From positions 310,001 to 374,000 of the forward strand of contig NZ_CP071462.1 of assembly GCF_017352155.2 (NCBI RefSeq): 64,000 nt of DNA, read 5' to 3'. Positions 48,999 through 58,659 of this stretch are shown piece after piece; position 1 is the stretch's first letter; every line of letters begins with the position of its first letter. The translations under genes were made by a program, and so were the position numbers. The notes below the pieces were generated by a model. The model was not told the DNA's origin. It ran no database searches and saw only the letters and a program-made list of their open reading frames with translations. The DNA comes from Haloterrigena alkaliphila. GTDB lineage: Archaea > Halobacteriota > Halobacteria > Halobacteriales > Natrialbaceae.

Positions 48999-50411
48999 AT
49001 GAACGGAACCGCGACCATGGGAGACGAGCCATCAATCGCCCTCGTCGTGCTCGATACGCTTCGAGCCGACTCGTTCGACGAGCACTTCGACTGGTTGCCG
49101 GGCGTGCAGTTCACGAACGCGTGGAGCACGACCCACTGGACGGCCCCGGCCCACGCCTCGCTGTTCACGGGCCGCTACGCGGTCGAGGCCGGCGTGACGA
49201 TCAAGTCCCAGGACTTCGACCGGGAGACGACTCGCCTCCCCGAACTGCTTCAGGACGAGGGGTATCGGACGCGGGCGTTCAGCTGCAACGTCAACATCTC
49301 GGAGCAACTGGGCTGGCACCACGGGTTCGACGAGTTCGACGGCGGCTGGCGGCTCAGCGGCCTCGGCGAGGACGTCTTCGACTGGGACGAGTTCATCGCT
49401 GAACACCGGTCGGACGGCCCCGAACGCTACCTCCGGGCGCTCTGGCGCTGCGTCGACGGCGACTGCGATACGACCCAGTCGCTGAAGCAGGGGGCCCTCA
49501 TGAAGCTCCGCGATATGGGACTCAAGGGGCGCCACCCCGACGACGGCGCGGCGGAGTTCCTCGAGTACGTTCGGGACCGGTCGTGGAACCGAGGTCAGGA
49601 ATTCCTCTTCGCGAACCTCATGGAGGCCCACCTGCCGTACGATCCGCCCGACGAGTACCGGACCTACCCGGACGAGGAGTCGCCCCACTTCGACAGCGTG
49701 AAGGCCACGCTCGGGGAGCCCTCGGCCGATCCGGACCGGATCAGGACCGCGTACGACGACGCCGTGCGGTACCTCTCGGACATCTACCGCGACATCTACG
49801 CGGAACTCGCGGCGGAGTTCGACTACGTCGTGACCCTCGCCGACCACGGCGAGGCGCTCGGGGAGTACGGCGCGTGGCAACACGGCGCCGGGCTCCACCC
49901 GCCCGTGACGGAGATTCCGCTCGTCGTCTCCGCGCCCGGGCCGAACGCCGACCACCGGACCCCGAACGCGGACGGCGCGGACCGGCCGACGCGGGACGCC
50001 CTCGTGAACCTGCTGGACGTCTACGCGACGGTGCTCGACATCGCCGGAATCGAGTCCGACCACCGCCGCGGCGTTTCGTTCCAGCCGCTGCTCTCGAGCG
50101 ACCCGCTCGCGTCGGAGCCCCGGTCGAGTGGGCTGCTGGAGTTCCACGGCATCTCGAAGCGGCGGGCGATCGCGCTCGAGGAGGACGGGTACGACGTCGG
50201 GCCGGTCGACCGCGAACGCCACGGCATCGCGACGGCCGACTGTTACTACTTCGAGGGCCTCTCCGGGACCGAACTGCTCGGCGACTGCGACCCGGCGGTC
50301 CTCGAGGCCGAACTCGAGGGCTTGATCGCCGACCTCGAGACGCGGGAGGGGCTCGCCGAGGCGGATCTGTCCGGTCTGGAATCACAGCTCGAGGATCTGG
50401 GATACCTGTGA
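48999..50411 (+). CDS. Sulfatase-like protein of the alkaline phosphatase superfamily (3)
   Basis: The 470-residue protein has VVLDTLRADSFDEHF at the N-terminus (in-frame ATG at 49017 is an alternative). The nucleophile region HWTAPAHASLFTG has Thr48 and His52 in place of the Cys and Arg of CxPxR. Metal motifs are NLMEAHLPYDPPDEY and TLADHGEALGEYGAWQHGAG. It ends LESQLEDLGYL like its relatives. It is soluble, with no export signal. It is separated from the pyruvyltransferase-like gene by 82 nt. Confidence 0.84.
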   Translation: MNGTATMGDEPSIALVVLDTLRADSFDEHFDWLPGVQFTNAWSTTHWTAPAHASLFTGRYAVEAGVTIKSQDFDRETTRLPELLQDEGYRTRAFSCNVNISEQLGWHHGFDEFDGGWRLSGLGEDVFDWDEFIAEHRSDGPERYLRALWRCVDGDCDTTQSLKQGALMKLRDMGLKGRHPDDGAAEFLEYVRDRSWNRGQEFLFANLMEAHLPYDPPDEYRTYPDEESPHFDSVKATLGEPSADPDRIRTAYDDAVRYLSDIYRDIYAELAAEFDYVVTLADHGEALGEYGAWQHGAGLHPPVTEIPLVVSAPGPNADHRTPNADGADRPTRDALVNLLDVYATVLDIAGIESDHRRGVSFQPLLSSDPLASEPRSSGLLEFHGISKRRAIALEEDGYDVGPVDRERHGIATADCYYFEGLSGTELLGDCDPAVLEAELEGLIADLETREGLAEADLSGLESQLEDLGYL

Positions 50412-50550
50412 CGGTGGGCTCGAGTCGATCGACGGTGGACGGCCGAGCGTGCTCTCCGTCCGCGGCGGCGCTCGAGCGCCGTCAGCGGCCCACGGGAGTG
50501 AGTCGAATACCTCGCCGCACGCAGCCGCCACGCCGGAGGTCCCGCGACCC

Positions 50551-51993
50551 ATGAGCGACGCGACCTCGGTCAGCCTCGGGGGCGAGACCGTCAAGGCGAC
50601 GGCCGCGAAGTTCACGATGGCCGCGATCGGGTTCCTCGGGACGATCGTCTTCGCGCGGGTGCTCGGCCCGTCCGGGTTCGGCGGCTACTACCTCCTCTTC
50701 TCGCTGGTGAAGATCGCCGATCGGGCGGTCAACGGGTGGGGAACAGCGGTGAAAAAGCGGTTCTCGGAGGCCGACGCCCCGACGGGCGAACTGGTCGGCA
50801 GCCAGGCCCTGTTCACGCTGGTCTGGATGGGGCTGGCCGTGGCGGTCGCGCTCGTCACGTCCCGCTGGCTCGTCTCCTACACGGGCCTCCCCGAGGCGCC
50901 GGTGTTGTTCGTCGTCCTGCTGCTCGCGGTCACGCTCTTCGAACCGCTCGATCTGATGGTACAGGCGCGGGGCCGCGTCGGCGCCTCGATGTGGACCGAT
51001 ACGCTCCGGTCCCTGCTCACCTTTCCGCTCCAGTTGGGACTGATCCTGCTCGGCCTCGGCGCCGCCGGCATGGCCTACGGGCTGGCCGGCGCGACCTTCC
51101 TGACGGTGCCGATCCTCGCGTACTACGTTCAGGCGCGGCCGGTCGCTCCGTCGCGAGAGACGGTCGCGAACGTCTGGTCGTACGCCAAGTACAGCATTCC
51201 GAACTCGTTTCTCGGGCAGGCCTACGATCGGTTCGACATCATCCTGCTGGGCTACCTGCTGGCGCCCGCCGCCGCGGGCCACTACGAGGTCGCGTTCAAA
51301 CTCACGGTTCCGGCGACGTTCGTCACGATGGCCGCCTCGAGCGGCCTGATGGCTCGGGTGAGCCGCCGTCACAGCGAGGGGGAGAAACTCGGGGACGACG
51401 TCTCGAACACGCTGGCGTTCACGAGCATCATCGCGATCCCGATGTTCTTCGGCGCCGTGGCGATGCCCGAGCGGCTCGTCGTGACGTTCTTCGGTCCCGA
51501 CTACGCCGAGGCCGCGTTGCTGCTCGTCGGACTCGCGGCGTACCAGATCGCGAAGACGCAGGCCGGCGTGCTCTCGAGCGTGATCTACGGGATCGATCGG
51601 CCCGACGTCAACACGCGAATCTCGGCCGTGACGCTGGGGATCAACGTCGTTCTCGGCGTCGCGCTGACGCTCGTCTACGGCGCGATCGGCGTCGTCGTCG
51701 CGACGGCCATCGCCGAGACGCTCCGCTACTGCCTCTCCGCGATCGTCATCAAACGGGAACTCTCCGAGGTCGTGCTGTTCCCGCGAACGCTCGCCGAACA
51801 GTTCGCGGCCGGGTTCGTCATGCTCGCCGTAATCGTCCCCGCGGAACGCGCCGTCGCCGTCGAGCAGTGGTACCATCTCCTGGCGATCATCGGGCTGGGG
51901 GCGGTCGTCTACGGCGTCACGCTGACCGCGATCAGCCGGAAGCTCCGCGTGACGATCAGAGGCGTCGTCCGCAGTTCGCGGCTCGGGCAGTAG
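50551..51993 (+). CDS. Polysaccharide flippase (Wzx/MATE-like, Polysacc_synt family)
   Basis: The 480-residue integral membrane protein has about 12-14 helices; the first (KFTMAAIGFLGTIVFARVLGPSGFGGYYLL) is the characteristic opening of oligosaccharide flippases. It should move a lipid-linked glycan across the membrane. The ATG at 50551 (MSDATSVSLGGETVK) is preferred over the longer frame from 50449. It is the last gene of the glycan cluster and converges with TYW1. Confidence 0.9.
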   Translation: MSDATSVSLGGETVKATAAKFTMAAIGFLGTIVFARVLGPSGFGGYYLLFSLVKIADRAVNGWGTAVKKRFSEADAPTGELVGSQALFTLVWMGLAVAVALVTSRWLVSYTGLPEAPVLFVVLLLAVTLFEPLDLMVQARGRVGASMWTDTLRSLLTFPLQLGLILLGLGAAGMAYGLAGATFLTVPILAYYVQARPVAPSRETVANVWSYAKYSIPNSFLGQAYDRFDIILLGYLLAPAAAGHYEVAFKLTVPATFVTMAASSGLMARVSRRHSEGEKLGDDVSNTLAFTSIIAIPMFFGAVAMPERLVVTFFGPDYAEAALLLVGLAAYQIAKTQAGVLSSVIYGIDRPDVNTRISAVTLGINVVLGVALTLVYGAIGVVVATAIAETLRYCLSAIVIKRELSEVVLFPRTLAEQFAAGFVMLAVIVPAERAVAVEQWYHLLAIIGLGAVVYGVTLTAISRKLRVTIRGVVRSSRLGQ

Positions 51994-52046
51994 GATCCCG
52001 CGGGGACGGTGCGTCGCGGCCCGCCGATCCGCGCGGGTTTCGGCGC

Positions 52047-53078
52047 TCAGTCGCCCGTAACCGGATCGCGCTCCCAGAACTCGCTGTCCTTCTTCAGTTT
52101 CGGCACCCAGGTGTCCGACGTCTTCGCGAGCAGGGCGACTCGAGAGGCGGGCACCTCCTTGCACTCGGTGAACTCGGGCATGTACTCGCGGACCGACTCT
52201 GCGAAGTCGACGACGTCCTCGTGGTCGGGCATCGCCGATCGGTCGAGGCGACCCCGCGAGTGGCCGACGTGCATGTACGCCTTCAGTTCGACGAAGTCGG
52301 GGTCGGCCTGCTGGTAGAAGCCCGCGTACCAGTCGGGGTGGTGCATGTTCTCGCCCTGAACGAGCGTCGTTCGGAGCACCGTACGGGTCTCGTCCTTCTC
52401 GGCGAGGACGTCCATCGTCTCGAGGAGGTTTGCCCAGGCGTCGTCCTCCATGGCGCCGACGACCTGATCGAAGGTGTGGCGCTCGGGCGCGTCGACGCTG
52501 ACGTAGAGTTGGGTGGGATCGCACTCCCGGAGCACCTCGGGTCGGGTGCCGTTGGAGACGAGGAACGTGGTGATCTCGCGGTCGTGGAAGGCCTCGATGA
52601 GTTCTGGCAGATACGGATAGAGGGACGGTTCGCCGTCCAGCGAGATGGCGACGTGGCGCGGCTCCATCGCCTGCTCGAAGACCTCGCGGGGGACCTCGTC
52701 GTTGCCCCCGAATCCGGAGAGCAGCTTCTTCTGGAGTCGGATCGAGGCGTCGACGACCGCCTCGGGGTCGTCCCACTGGACGTCGTCCATCTCGTAGGCG
52801 TGGCCCTGGTGGTCCCGCCAGCAGAAGACGCAGCGCTCGTTGCACTTGACGACGGGCGTCATCTGGATACAGCGGTGGGACTCGATTCCGTACCAGATGT
52901 TCTTGTAGCACTTGCCCTCGCCGCGCATGGCGTTTGCCGTCCAGCCGCAGGTCTGGGCGGCCGTGTGGTTCTCGCTGTGGTAGTCCGGACTCGAGACCTG
53001 CATCGGTCCGCCGTCCTCGCCCTCGTCCCGTTCGTCGCCGGGAGCCGAACCGGCGGCCCCGTCGGCGGAGTCGCTCAT
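52047..53078 (-). CDS. 4-demethylwyosine synthase TYW1
   Basis: The 343-residue radical SAM enzyme has the CX3CX2C cluster motif (VVKCNERCVFCWRDHQGHAY). It makes the tricyclic base of wyosine in tRNA-Phe. The upstream CGWTANAMRGEGKCYKNIWYG carries the extra cysteines of archaeal Taw1, which bind a second cluster. Further motifs are VAISLDGEPSLYPYLPELI and FLVSNGTRPEVL. The acidic first 27 residues are non-conserved. It lies 58 nt downstream of a small membrane-protein gene. Confidence 0.95.
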   Translation of the reverse strand: MSDSADGAAGSAPGDERDEGEDGGPMQVSSPDYHSENHTAAQTCGWTANAMRGEGKCYKNIWYGIESHRCIQMTPVVKCNERCVFCWRDHQGHAYEMDDVQWDDPEAVVDASIRLQKKLLSGFGGNDEVPREVFEQAMEPRHVAISLDGEPSLYPYLPELIEAFHDREITTFLVSNGTRPEVLRECDPTQLYVSVDAPERHTFDQVVGAMEDDAWANLLETMDVLAEKDETRTVLRTTLVQGENMHHPDWYAGFYQQADPDFVELKAYMHVGHSRGRLDRSAMPDHEDVVDFAESVREYMPEFTECKEVPASRVALLAKTSDTWVPKLKKDSEFWERDPVTGD

Positions 53079-53136
53079 GATGGCTCCGCTTGGACCGGCC
53101 CGAACAAAAACCGTGTGGTCGGCGTCGCTCGAGGGA

Positions 53137-53490
53137 TTACTCGTCGTTCGATCCGGGCGGTCGCTCGCTCGACTCGAGGGAACCGCTGCCGGCGGGCTCG
53201 TGGGGAAGCGTGCCCGGCTCCGCGGGCTCGTCGTCCTCCGTGGTCACCTCCCGTTCGAAGGTGTAGAGCACCGACCCGGTGTTGGCCGTCATGATCACGC
53301 CGGTCAGCGGCGCGTCGGGGACGAACAGGAACAGGAAGAACCCGGCCGCGAGGGTTCCGGCGGTCACGACGGCCCACAGCAGCGGCCGCGACGTGTCGAT
53401 CCGCGCCGCGTCCCAGTAGGTGATCCCGAACACCGCGAGCACCGAGACGATCCCCAGGGCGGCGACCAGGGGTGACTCCGCGAGCGCCAT
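53137..53490 (-). CDS. Small membrane protein, unknown function
   Basis: The 117-residue protein has two to three transmembrane helices at about residues 7-26, 37-58 and possibly 60-75 (LWAVVTAGTLAAGFFLFLFV), and an acidic C-terminal tail after LYTFEREVTTEDDE. No family is recognised. The ATG at 53490 is used rather than the upstream open frame, which is Arg-rich. It is divergent from the mrp operon. Confidence 0.7.
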   Translation of the reverse strand: MALAESPLVAALGIVSVLAVFGITYWDAARIDTSRPLLWAVVTAGTLAAGFFLFLFVPDAPLTGVIMTANTGSVLYTFEREVTTEDDEPAEPGTLPHEPAGSGSLESSERPPGSNDE

Positions 53491-53712
53491 ACGTACGGGT
53501 TCGAGAGTCGAGGCAAAAGCGTTCCGCGTCTCCCGCGACGTCGACGGCTGCGCGGCGCGTCGTCGACCTCGCCTCGAGACGAGCGGCTCCACGACGCGGT
53601 ATCGACGCTCGTCCCGAGCGACTCGACGACGACGGACTCCGGCCGCCGGTCGCGCTCGAATCGGCCGATGATCGACGACCGGATCGGCCGGGACGCGGGG
53701 CGAAAGGCGACG

Positions 53713-53719
53713 ATTTAAG
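53713..53719 (+). promoter_or_regulatory. TATA box of the mrp operon
   Basis: ATTTAAG centred 34 nt before the mrpA ATG predicts a start of transcription at about 53743, giving a very short leader. Confidence 0.5.
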
Positions 53720-53749
53720 TACACTCTCACGGTAGGTTACAGAAACTAG

Positions 53750-56110
53750 ATGCCGCCAGAGTTGTCGGTGGTGCTGGCCGCCGTCGGGTTGCCCTTCGCC
53801 GCCGCCGTCTGTACGCCGGTCCTGTATCGGCTCCTCGGGGAACGGACCGGCTACGCGGGCGTGGCGGTCGCGCTGGCGTCCTTCCTCCTGCTCGCGACCC
53901 AGTACGGCACCGAGGGAGCCGTCGCTCTCGAGTGGATTCCCTCGCTGGACGTCGCGCTGCAGTTCTACGTCGACGGCTGGGGACTGCTGTTCGCGATGCT
54001 GGCCTGTGGCATCGGGACGCTGATCTTCCTCTACTCGCCGGCGTACATGCACGGCGAGTCCCACCTGCCGCGGTTCTACGCCGCGTTGCTCGCGTTCATG
54101 GGCTCGATCATCGGCGTGGCGCTGGCCGCCGATCTGATCGCCATCTTCCTGTTCTGGGAGCTTACCAGCCTCGCTTCGTTCGTCCTGATCGGCCACTACA
54201 CGGCCGACGACTCCTCGCAGTACGCCGCCCGGATGGCGATGTTCATCACCGTCGGCGGCGGCCTCTTCTTGCTCGTCGGGCTCCTCTTGCTGTCGGTCGT
54301 CGCCGGCGACGTCGTCGGCCCCGACGCGGCGTTCAATCTGGCCGCGATGCTCGAGAACGCGGACGCGATGGCCGAGGGGCTCCGGGAGCAGGGCCTGTTC
54401 CTGCCGGTGCTGGGCCTGCTCGCCATCGGCGCGGGAACCAAGTCCGCGCAGGTCCCGCTCCACTTCTGGTTACCGAACGCGATGGCCGCGCCGACGCCCG
54501 TCTCCGCGTTCCTGCACTCCGCGACGATGGTGAAAGTCGGCGTCTACTTCGTCGGCCGAATGCGGCCCATCCTCGTCGGCGAGGAGTGGCTCTTCCTGTT
54601 CGCAACGCTCGGCCTGACGACGATGACGGTCTGTGCGATCATGGCCGTCGCCGCGACGGACATCAAGGAACTGCTCGCTTACTCGACGGCGAGCCACCTC
54701 GGACTGATGGTCGCCGGCTTCGGCTTCACGTCGGTCTACGGGGCCGAGACCGGCGTCTTTCACCTCCTGAACCACGCGCTGTTCAAGGCGACGCTCTTTC
54801 TCGTCGCCGGCATCGTCGCCCACGAAGCCGGCACCCGTAACATCCACAGCCTCGGCGGGCTCCGCCGCGACCTGCCGATCACGGCGCTGATCACGGTCGT
54901 CGTCGCGCTCAGCATGGCGGGTATCCCGCCCTTCAACGGCTTCTACTCCAAGGAACTGCTGTTCGAGGCGGCCGTGGAGGCGAGCCACTATCACGACATC
55001 GGCGCCCTCGGCTGGCTCTACCCCGCCGTCGCGGTCTTCGGCAGCATTTTCACCGTCCTCTACTCGCTGCGCTTTCTCGCGCTGTTCTTCGGCGATCGGC
55101 CCGAGGAACTGGGCCACGTCCACCGGCCGTCGACGACGCTGCTCGTCTCGCCGGCCGTGCTGGCGATCCTCGCCGCCGTCGTCAGCATCAGGCCGCAACT
55201 GGCCGTCGACGTCATCGTCCAGTCGGGGGTCGACGCGACGGCGCTCGAGACCCACGAGATGCACGCCGGGCTCCCCACCAGCTACTCCACGCCGGTGGGG
55301 ATGAGCGCGGTCACGATCGCGCTCGGACTGGCCGCCTACCCGTTCTACGACCGGATCCACCGCGGGATCCGCACCGTCCTGCGGACGACCCCGCCGGTCG
55401 CCGCGAACTGGTGGTACGACGCCGTCATCGGGAACCTCACGGGCGCCGGCGCCTGGGTCGGCGACCGGATCCACAACGGACTGCTCCGGACGTACGCGAC
55501 CTGGACGCTGCTCGGCACCTGCGGGCTCGCGCTCGTGGGCTTCGCCGCGGCGGGAGCCATCGCGCCGACCGAACTCGTCGGAGTCGACGCGCCGCCCGCG
55601 GTCGCGCTCGTCCTCCTCGTCGCCGTCGTGGCCGGCCTCGCGGTCGTGCTCTCGACCTCCCACATCGCCGGGATCCTCACGCTCTCGATCCTGGGCTTCA
55701 TGGTCGCCATCTTCTACATCCTCGCGAGCGCGCCCGACCTCGCGTTGACCCAGCTGGTCGTCGAGACGCTCATCCTCCTGATCTTCCTGCTGGTGGTCGA
55801 GGAGATTCCCGAGTACTACGAGGTCGAACTCGGCAAGTACGCCCGCGACGCCGTCGTCTCGCTGGCCGTCGGCGCGACGGCGTTCGTCACCGTCCTCGTC
55901 ACGACCGACGCCCGGCCCGAAGGGCGTACGGAGATCGCCCGCTTCTACACCGAGAACGCCGTCCCGGAGGGCGGCGGAACGAACATCGTCAACGTGATCC
56001 TCGTGGACTTCCGCGGCTTCGACACGATGGGCGAACTCGTCGTCGTCGCGATGGCCGCCATCTCGATCCTGACGCTGATCGTGATGCGCTCCGGAGGTGG
56101 CGACGAATGA
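53750..56110 (+). CDS. mrpA: Mrp Na+(cation)/H+ antiporter subunit A
   Basis: The 786-residue protein starts with the complex-I ND5-like antiporter module. Key elements are LFWELTSLASFVLIG, the conserved Lys in GTKSAQVPLHFWLPNAMAAP, and the His/Lys-rich helices (HSATMVKVGVYFV; LLNHALFKATLFLVAG). The C-terminal part (VLLVAVVAGLAVVLSTSHIA, ILLIFLLVVEEIPEYYEVE) is the MbhE/MrpA_C region. It is the first gene of a full seven-gene operon exchanging cytoplasmic Na+ or other cations for protons. Confidence 0.93.
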   Translation: MPPELSVVLAAVGLPFAAAVCTPVLYRLLGERTGYAGVAVALASFLLLATQYGTEGAVALEWIPSLDVALQFYVDGWGLLFAMLACGIGTLIFLYSPAYMHGESHLPRFYAALLAFMGSIIGVALAADLIAIFLFWELTSLASFVLIGHYTADDSSQYAARMAMFITVGGGLFLLVGLLLLSVVAGDVVGPDAAFNLAAMLENADAMAEGLREQGLFLPVLGLLAIGAGTKSAQVPLHFWLPNAMAAPTPVSAFLHSATMVKVGVYFVGRMRPILVGEEWLFLFATLGLTTMTVCAIMAVAATDIKELLAYSTASHLGLMVAGFGFTSVYGAETGVFHLLNHALFKATLFLVAGIVAHEAGTRNIHSLGGLRRDLPITALITVVVALSMAGIPPFNGFYSKELLFEAAVEASHYHDIGALGWLYPAVAVFGSIFTVLYSLRFLALFFGDRPEELGHVHRPSTTLLVSPAVLAILAAVVSIRPQLAVDVIVQSGVDATALETHEMHAGLPTSYSTPVGMSAVTIALGLAAYPFYDRIHRGIRTVLRTTPPVAANWWYDAVIGNLTGAGAWVGDRIHNGLLRTYATWTLLGTCGLALVGFAAAGAIAPTELVGVDAPPAVALVLLVAVVAGLAVVLSTSHIAGILTLSILGFMVAIFYILASAPDLALTQLVVETLILLIFLLVVEEIPEYYEVELGKYARDAVVSLAVGATAFVTVLVTTDARPEGRTEIARFYTENAVPEGGGTNIVNVILVDFRGFDTMGELVVVAMAAISILTLIVMRSGGGDE

Positions 56111-56162
56111 TCGTCGACGCGCGACGTCCCGGAAATCGGCGTCGAACGCGAGGTGAGCAGCG

Positions 56163-56630
56163 ATGACGACGTCCGTCGTCATGCGCACGACCGCCCGCGT
56201 GATCGTCCCGATCATCCTCGTCGTCGCCATCTCGCTGTTCGTGGAGGGCCACAACCTCCCCGGCGGCGGCTTCATCGGGGGCGTGCTCACCACGACCGCC
56301 TTCGCGGTCATCTACCTCGCGTTCGGGCTGGACTTCCTCGAGCGCGGGGTGCTGGGCCGGGACGTCGATTCGGGCAAGGAACCCTCTCGGGACCGCGTCG
56401 TCGTGGCCTACCGACGGGTCTTCGAGTACGGGCTGGCGATCGCCGTGCTGAGCGGGCTGGTGCCCCTCCTGTTCGGCCTGCCCTTCCTCAGCCAGACGTA
56501 CGTCATATTCGAGCACGTGCCGGTCTACGGCCACCTCGAGATCGCGAGCGCGCTGGCGTTCGACTTCGGGGTCTACTGCGTCGTGGTCGGCGGCCTGCTG
56601 ACGATCCTCTCGGTGGTGGGTGCCGAATGA
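56163..56630 (+). CDS. mrpB: Mrp antiporter subunit B
   Basis: The 155-residue MnhB-type protein has four transmembrane helices and the family signature VEGHNLPGGGFIGGVLTTTAF, followed by FLERGVLGRDVDSG and YGHLEIASALAFDFGVYCVV. The gap after mrpA is 52 nt and contains a fragment with no coding support. Its stop overlaps mrpC by 4 nt. Confidence 0.92.
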   Translation: MTTSVVMRTTARVIVPIILVVAISLFVEGHNLPGGGFIGGVLTTTAFAVIYLAFGLDFLERGVLGRDVDSGKEPSRDRVVVAYRRVFEYGLAIAVLSGLVPLLFGLPFLSQTYVIFEHVPVYGHLEIASALAFDFGVYCVVVGGLLTILSVVGAE

Positions 56631-56980
56631 CCGCCGTCGTCCTCGCGGCCGTGGTCGGCGCGCTGTTCGCGCTCGGGACGTTCCTGTTGCTCCGCCGGGA
56701 CCTGATCCGGGTCGTCTGGGGGCTGGCGATCATCAGCCAGGCCGCGAACGTCTACCTGCTGTCGATGGGCGGCATCGCCGCGGGAACCGCCGACTCGGTG
56801 CCCGTCCTCGCGGGTCACGGCGACCACGTCCCGGAGACGGCCGATCCGCTGGTGCAGGCGCTCGTGCTGACCGCGATCGTGATCGGCTTCGGGATGACCG
56901 CCTTCGCGCTCGTGCTGTCGTATCGGGTGTACGAGGAACACGACACGCTGGACGTCTCCGATCTGGGTGATCGCGAATGA
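56627..56980 (+). CDS. mrpC: Mrp antiporter subunit C
   Basis: The 117-residue three-helix protein resembles NuoK/MnhC: FALGTFLLLRRDLIRVVWGL, ISQAANVYLLSMGG and PLVQALVLTAIVIGFGMTAF. It has the conserved acidic/proton-path region. It overlaps both mrpB and mrpD by 4 nt. Confidence 0.92.
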   Translation: MTAVVLAAVVGALFALGTFLLLRRDLIRVVWGLAIISQAANVYLLSMGGIAAGTADSVPVLAGHGDHVPETADPLVQALVLTAIVIGFGMTAFALVLSYRVYEEHDTLDVSDLGDRE

Positions 56981-58659
56981 CGATATCGACGCTGACGGCG
57001 GACACAGCCCTCGTGACGCTCGCGGCGCTCCCCGCGGGGACGGAATCGCAACTCGTGATCGCGCCGATGCTGATCGTCCTCGTCGCCGCCGTCGGAAGCC
57101 TGCTGCTGAGCCGATGGCCGCGGGCGCGGATCGGCGTGAGCCTCGCGGGCGGCGCGGCCTACGCGATCGCCGTCGCGGCGATCGACTGGTACGTCGTCCT
57201 CGCGCCGGACGCGCCGGGGATCGCGACCTACCAGGTCGGCGACCTGCCGGCGCCGTTCGGCATCACGCTCGTCGTCGACGGGCTCTCGGCGTTCATGCTG
57301 ACGATGGTCGCCGTCCTCGGGATCGCGTCGCTGATCTTCTCGACCCGCGTACTGCCCGAGATCGACCGACGCAGTTACTACTTCCCGCTGTTTCATTTCC
57401 TGGCGCTGGGGGTCACCGGCGCCTTCCTCACCGGCGACCTGTTCAACCTGTTCGTCTGGTTCGAGGTGATGCTGATGGCCAGCTACATTTTCGTCGCCTA
57501 CTACGGCGGTCCCCAGCACACCCGGGCGGCCTTCTGGTACGTCGCGCTGAACCTGCTCGCGAGCGCGGTCTTCCTGCTGGCCGTCGGCGGGATCTACGCG
57601 ACGACGGGGACGCTCAACATGGCCGACCTCTCGCGGCGACTCGCCGACCCCGCGGCGTACGGCATCGAACCCGCCCCCGTCGTCGGCCTCTTCGCCCTGC
57701 TCCTGTCGGTGTTCGCGATCAAGGCCGGCCTCGTCCCCTTCCAGTTCTGGATTCCGACGGCCTACCGGGCCGCGCCGCCCCAGATCACCGCTCTGCTGGC
57801 CGGCGCGACCAAGAAGGTCGGCATCTACGCGATCATCCGCCTCTCCTTTACCGTCTTCGCCGACGCGGACGTCCCCGTCGAACTCGCCGTCCCCGGGACC
57901 GAACTGGCCGTCTCCGGCGACTCCCCGCTCGTGTTCGTCGGGAGCGCGCTGTTCGTCATGGCGGCCGCGAGCATCCTCGTCGGCGGGGTCGGCGCCGTCG
58001 GACGCGAGTCGATCGAAGGCGTGCTCGCCTACTCGAGCATCGCGCAGGTCGGCTTCATCGCGATCCCGGTGGCCATCGCGGCGACCGCGCCCGAACTGCG
58101 CCACCTCGCCGTCGTCGCCGCGCTCGTGTACGCGCTCAACCACACGCTGGCGAAGGGGCTGTTATTCCTGGCGGTCGGCGCGGTCCGGTCGGCGACCGGG
58201 ACGAGTCGGCTGGCCGACCTCGGCGGACTGGCGGGGCGGTCGCCGCCGCTGGCGATCGGCTTCTTCGTCGGCGCGCTCGCGCTCGTCGGGATTCCACCGC
58301 TGTCGGGCTTCTTCGGGAAGTTCCTCGTCTTCGACGCGGCCGCTCGAGTCGGGTCGGCGCCGGTGGTCGGCCTCCTGTTGCTCGGCTCCCTGCTGACCAT
58401 CGCCTACATGACCCGGACGTGGAACCGGAGTTTCTGGGGCGTTCAGACCGACGCCGTCGAGAACGCGGCCGTCGACGGCGTGCAGGTCGGGGTCGTCGTC
58501 GCGCTGGCGGTCGCCATCGTCGCGGTCGGCGTCGGCTTCGAACCCGTGTACGAGTTCGCCGACGCGGCCGCGACGGCTGCCCTGGACAGCGAGGCGTACG
58601 TCGAGGCCGTCGATCCGATCGAACCGGGCGAATTCGAGAGCGAGGGAGGTGAGCACTGA
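56977..58659 (+). CDS. mrpD: Mrp antiporter subunit D
   Basis: The 560-residue ND2/ND4-like antiporter subunit has about 14 helices. Conserved are LFNLFVWFEVMLMASYIFV with the functional Glu, FAIKAGLVPFQFWIPTAYRA, GATKKVGIYAIIRL and LNHTLAKGLLFLAVGAV. It forms the second antiporter module beside MrpA. Its stop TGA shares an A with the mrpE start. Confidence 0.93.
   Translation: MTISTLTADTALVTLAALPAGTESQLVIAPMLIVLVAAVGSLLLSRWPRARIGVSLAGGAAYAIAVAAIDWYVVLAPDAPGIATYQVGDLPAPFGITLVVDGLSAFMLTMVAVLGIASLIFSTRVLPEIDRRSYYFPLFHFLALGVTGAFLTGDLFNLFVWFEVMLMASYIFVAYYGGPQHTRAAFWYVALNLLASAVFLLAVGGIYATTGTLNMADLSRRLADPAAYGIEPAPVVGLFALLLSVFAIKAGLVPFQFWIPTAYRAAPPQITALLAGATKKVGIYAIIRLSFTVFADADVPVELAVPGTELAVSGDSPLVFVGSALFVMAAASILVGGVGAVGRESIEGVLAYSSIAQVGFIAIPVAIAATAPELRHLAVVAALVYALNHTLAKGLLFLAVGAVRSATGTSRLADLGGLAGRSPPLAIGFFVGALALVGIPPLSGFFGKFLVFDAAARVGSAPVVGLLLLGSLLTIAYMTRTWNRSFWGVQTDAVENAAVDGVQVGVVVALAVAIVAVGVGFEPVYEFADAAATAALDSEAYVEAVDPIEPGEFESEGGEH

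Noticed and set aside
56107-56162. A 19-codon frame between mrpA and mrpB
   Set aside because: It is too short and Arg-rich, with no family resemblance; it is probably linker DNA.
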